DNA of 35,001 nt, taken from NCBI RefSeq assembly GCF_002217475.1, contig NZ_MUHH01000018.1:62990-97990 (forward strand), in the 5' to 3' direction. Origin of the DNA: Flavobacterium tructae (GTDB lineage: Bacteria; Bacteroidota; Bacteroidia; Flavobacteriales; Flavobacteriaceae). Position numbers and translations under genes: made by a program. How positions within the stretch are numbered: position 1 is the stretch's first letter; every line of letters starts with the position of its first letter. Of this stretch, positions 34,488 through 35,001 are shown piece after piece. The notes under the pieces were generated by a model. The model was given only the letters and a program-made list of their open reading frames with translations. It was not told the origin of the DNA and did no database searches.

Positions 34488-34937
34488 ATGAAAAACTATT
34501 TATTGGTAATTGCATTTGTATTTTTTTCGTCTGCTCTTCAGGCACAAACCGCTCAGGATACACTTGATATTAAACGTGTTGCTTTGGCTTACATCGAGGC
34601 GCAACACAATCCAAATCCGAAATTGATGGAAAGCGCTTTGCATCCCAGATTGGTAAAACGATCTGTCTTTAGAAGCAAAGCCGCTCAGAAAGATTATTTC
34701 TCAGAATACTTTGCAGAGAACATGGTGATTCTGGCAGAGACTTATAATGCAAAAGGAGATAAGTTTCCAAAAAATCCAAGAAAGGAAGTGAAATTACTGG
34801 ATGTCTCAGCACGTACAGCGTCTGTTAAATTGATTGCTGATGCCTGGATTGATTACATGCACGTTGTAAAAACCAATGGAGAATGGAAAATCATAAATGT
34901 GCTTTGGCAGTACAATGATGTGTCGCAGCATGAGTAG
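34488..34937 (+). CDS. Exported NTF2-like / putative lumazine-binding-fold protein
   Basis: The 149-residue protein has a signal peptide (about 1-20, ending ALQAQ) and an NTF2/SnoaL-like domain. DTLDIKRVALAYIEAQHN is the first helix, and ALHPRLVKRSVF follows. The closing strands KEVKLLDVSARTASVKLIADAWIDY (in two blocks) and VKTNGEWKIINVLWQY are typical of the Lumazine_bd_2 group. Most members have no assigned function. It lies 99 bp after the NIPSNAP gene on the same strand. A one-mismatch -7 element TAAATTTA at 34449-34456 suggests it could have its own promoter. Confidence 0.82.
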   Translation: MKNYLLVIAFVFFSSALQAQTAQDTLDIKRVALAYIEAQHNPNPKLMESALHPRLVKRSVFRSKAAQKDYFSEYFAENMVILAETYNAKGDKFPKNPRKEVKLLDVSARTASVKLIADAWIDYMHVVKTNGEWKIINVLWQYNDVSQHE

Positions 34938-35001
34938 GGAGGTGATTGTTTCTTTTGATTAATGTTGAGTCGGAAGACCAATTTTTTTGTTTAGAGTAAA
35001 A

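Overview
The window looks like chromosomal DNA from a member of the Bacteroidota, most probably a Flavobacterium. The evidence is AT-rich DNA, several perfect TAnnTTTG (-7) promoter elements of the flavobacterial type, A-rich leaders without clear Shine-Dalgarno sequences, type IX secretion (T9SS) sorting domains of both type A and type B, and a SprB/PorP-type surface adhesin locus. I see no rRNA, tRNA, IS element, prophage or CRISPR array.

Layout. 1-2000: an ABC-F ATPase and a convergent small lipoprotein gene. 2140-4980: a secreted purple-acid-phosphatase-like enzyme with a type A T9SS tail. 4981-8651: a minus-strand accessory block with a methyltransferase, two Crp/Fnr-type regulators, a DinB-fold protein and a DUF418 membrane protein. 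8996-13478: housekeeping genes pyrR, an uncharacterised gene, pyrB, a STAS-like small gene, rnz and pdxH. 13650-14162: a CAP-domain lipoprotein. 14441-26061: a probable minus-strand operon coding for a 2812-residue repeat adhesin with a type B T9SS tail, a PorP/SprF-like outer-membrane protein and an OmpA-family protein. 26508-30007: a polyphosphate cluster (SixA-like phosphatase, ppk1, ppx). 30212-32014: a TMEM175-like channel, a third Crp/Fnr-type regulator and an NAD(P)H oxidoreductase. 32019-33736: dnaX, split over two frames at an A10 run. 33993-34937: two small exported proteins (NIPSNAP and NTF2/lumazine-binding folds).

Two observations stand out. First, each of the three Crp/Fnr-type regulators is followed, on the same strand, by a different gene, and a Crp/Fnr-shaped dyad with N4 spacing sits in the junction. 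In all three cases the dyad centre lies 29.5-30.5 bp upstream of a (near-)consensus -7 element. This suggests three paralogous regulator-operator-target modules with class II activation geometry. Second, dnaX carries the heptamer A AAA AAG inside an A10 run; the -1 frame stays open for another 215 codons, consistent with recoding to make a short gamma-like and a long tau-like product.

The adhesin gene is also notable for its repeats: six 270-bp units in exact register, and 17 SprB-type units of 228/231 bp that include a 921-bp (four-unit) higher-order duplication. All functional statements are homology and motif judgements made by eye; no database search was run.
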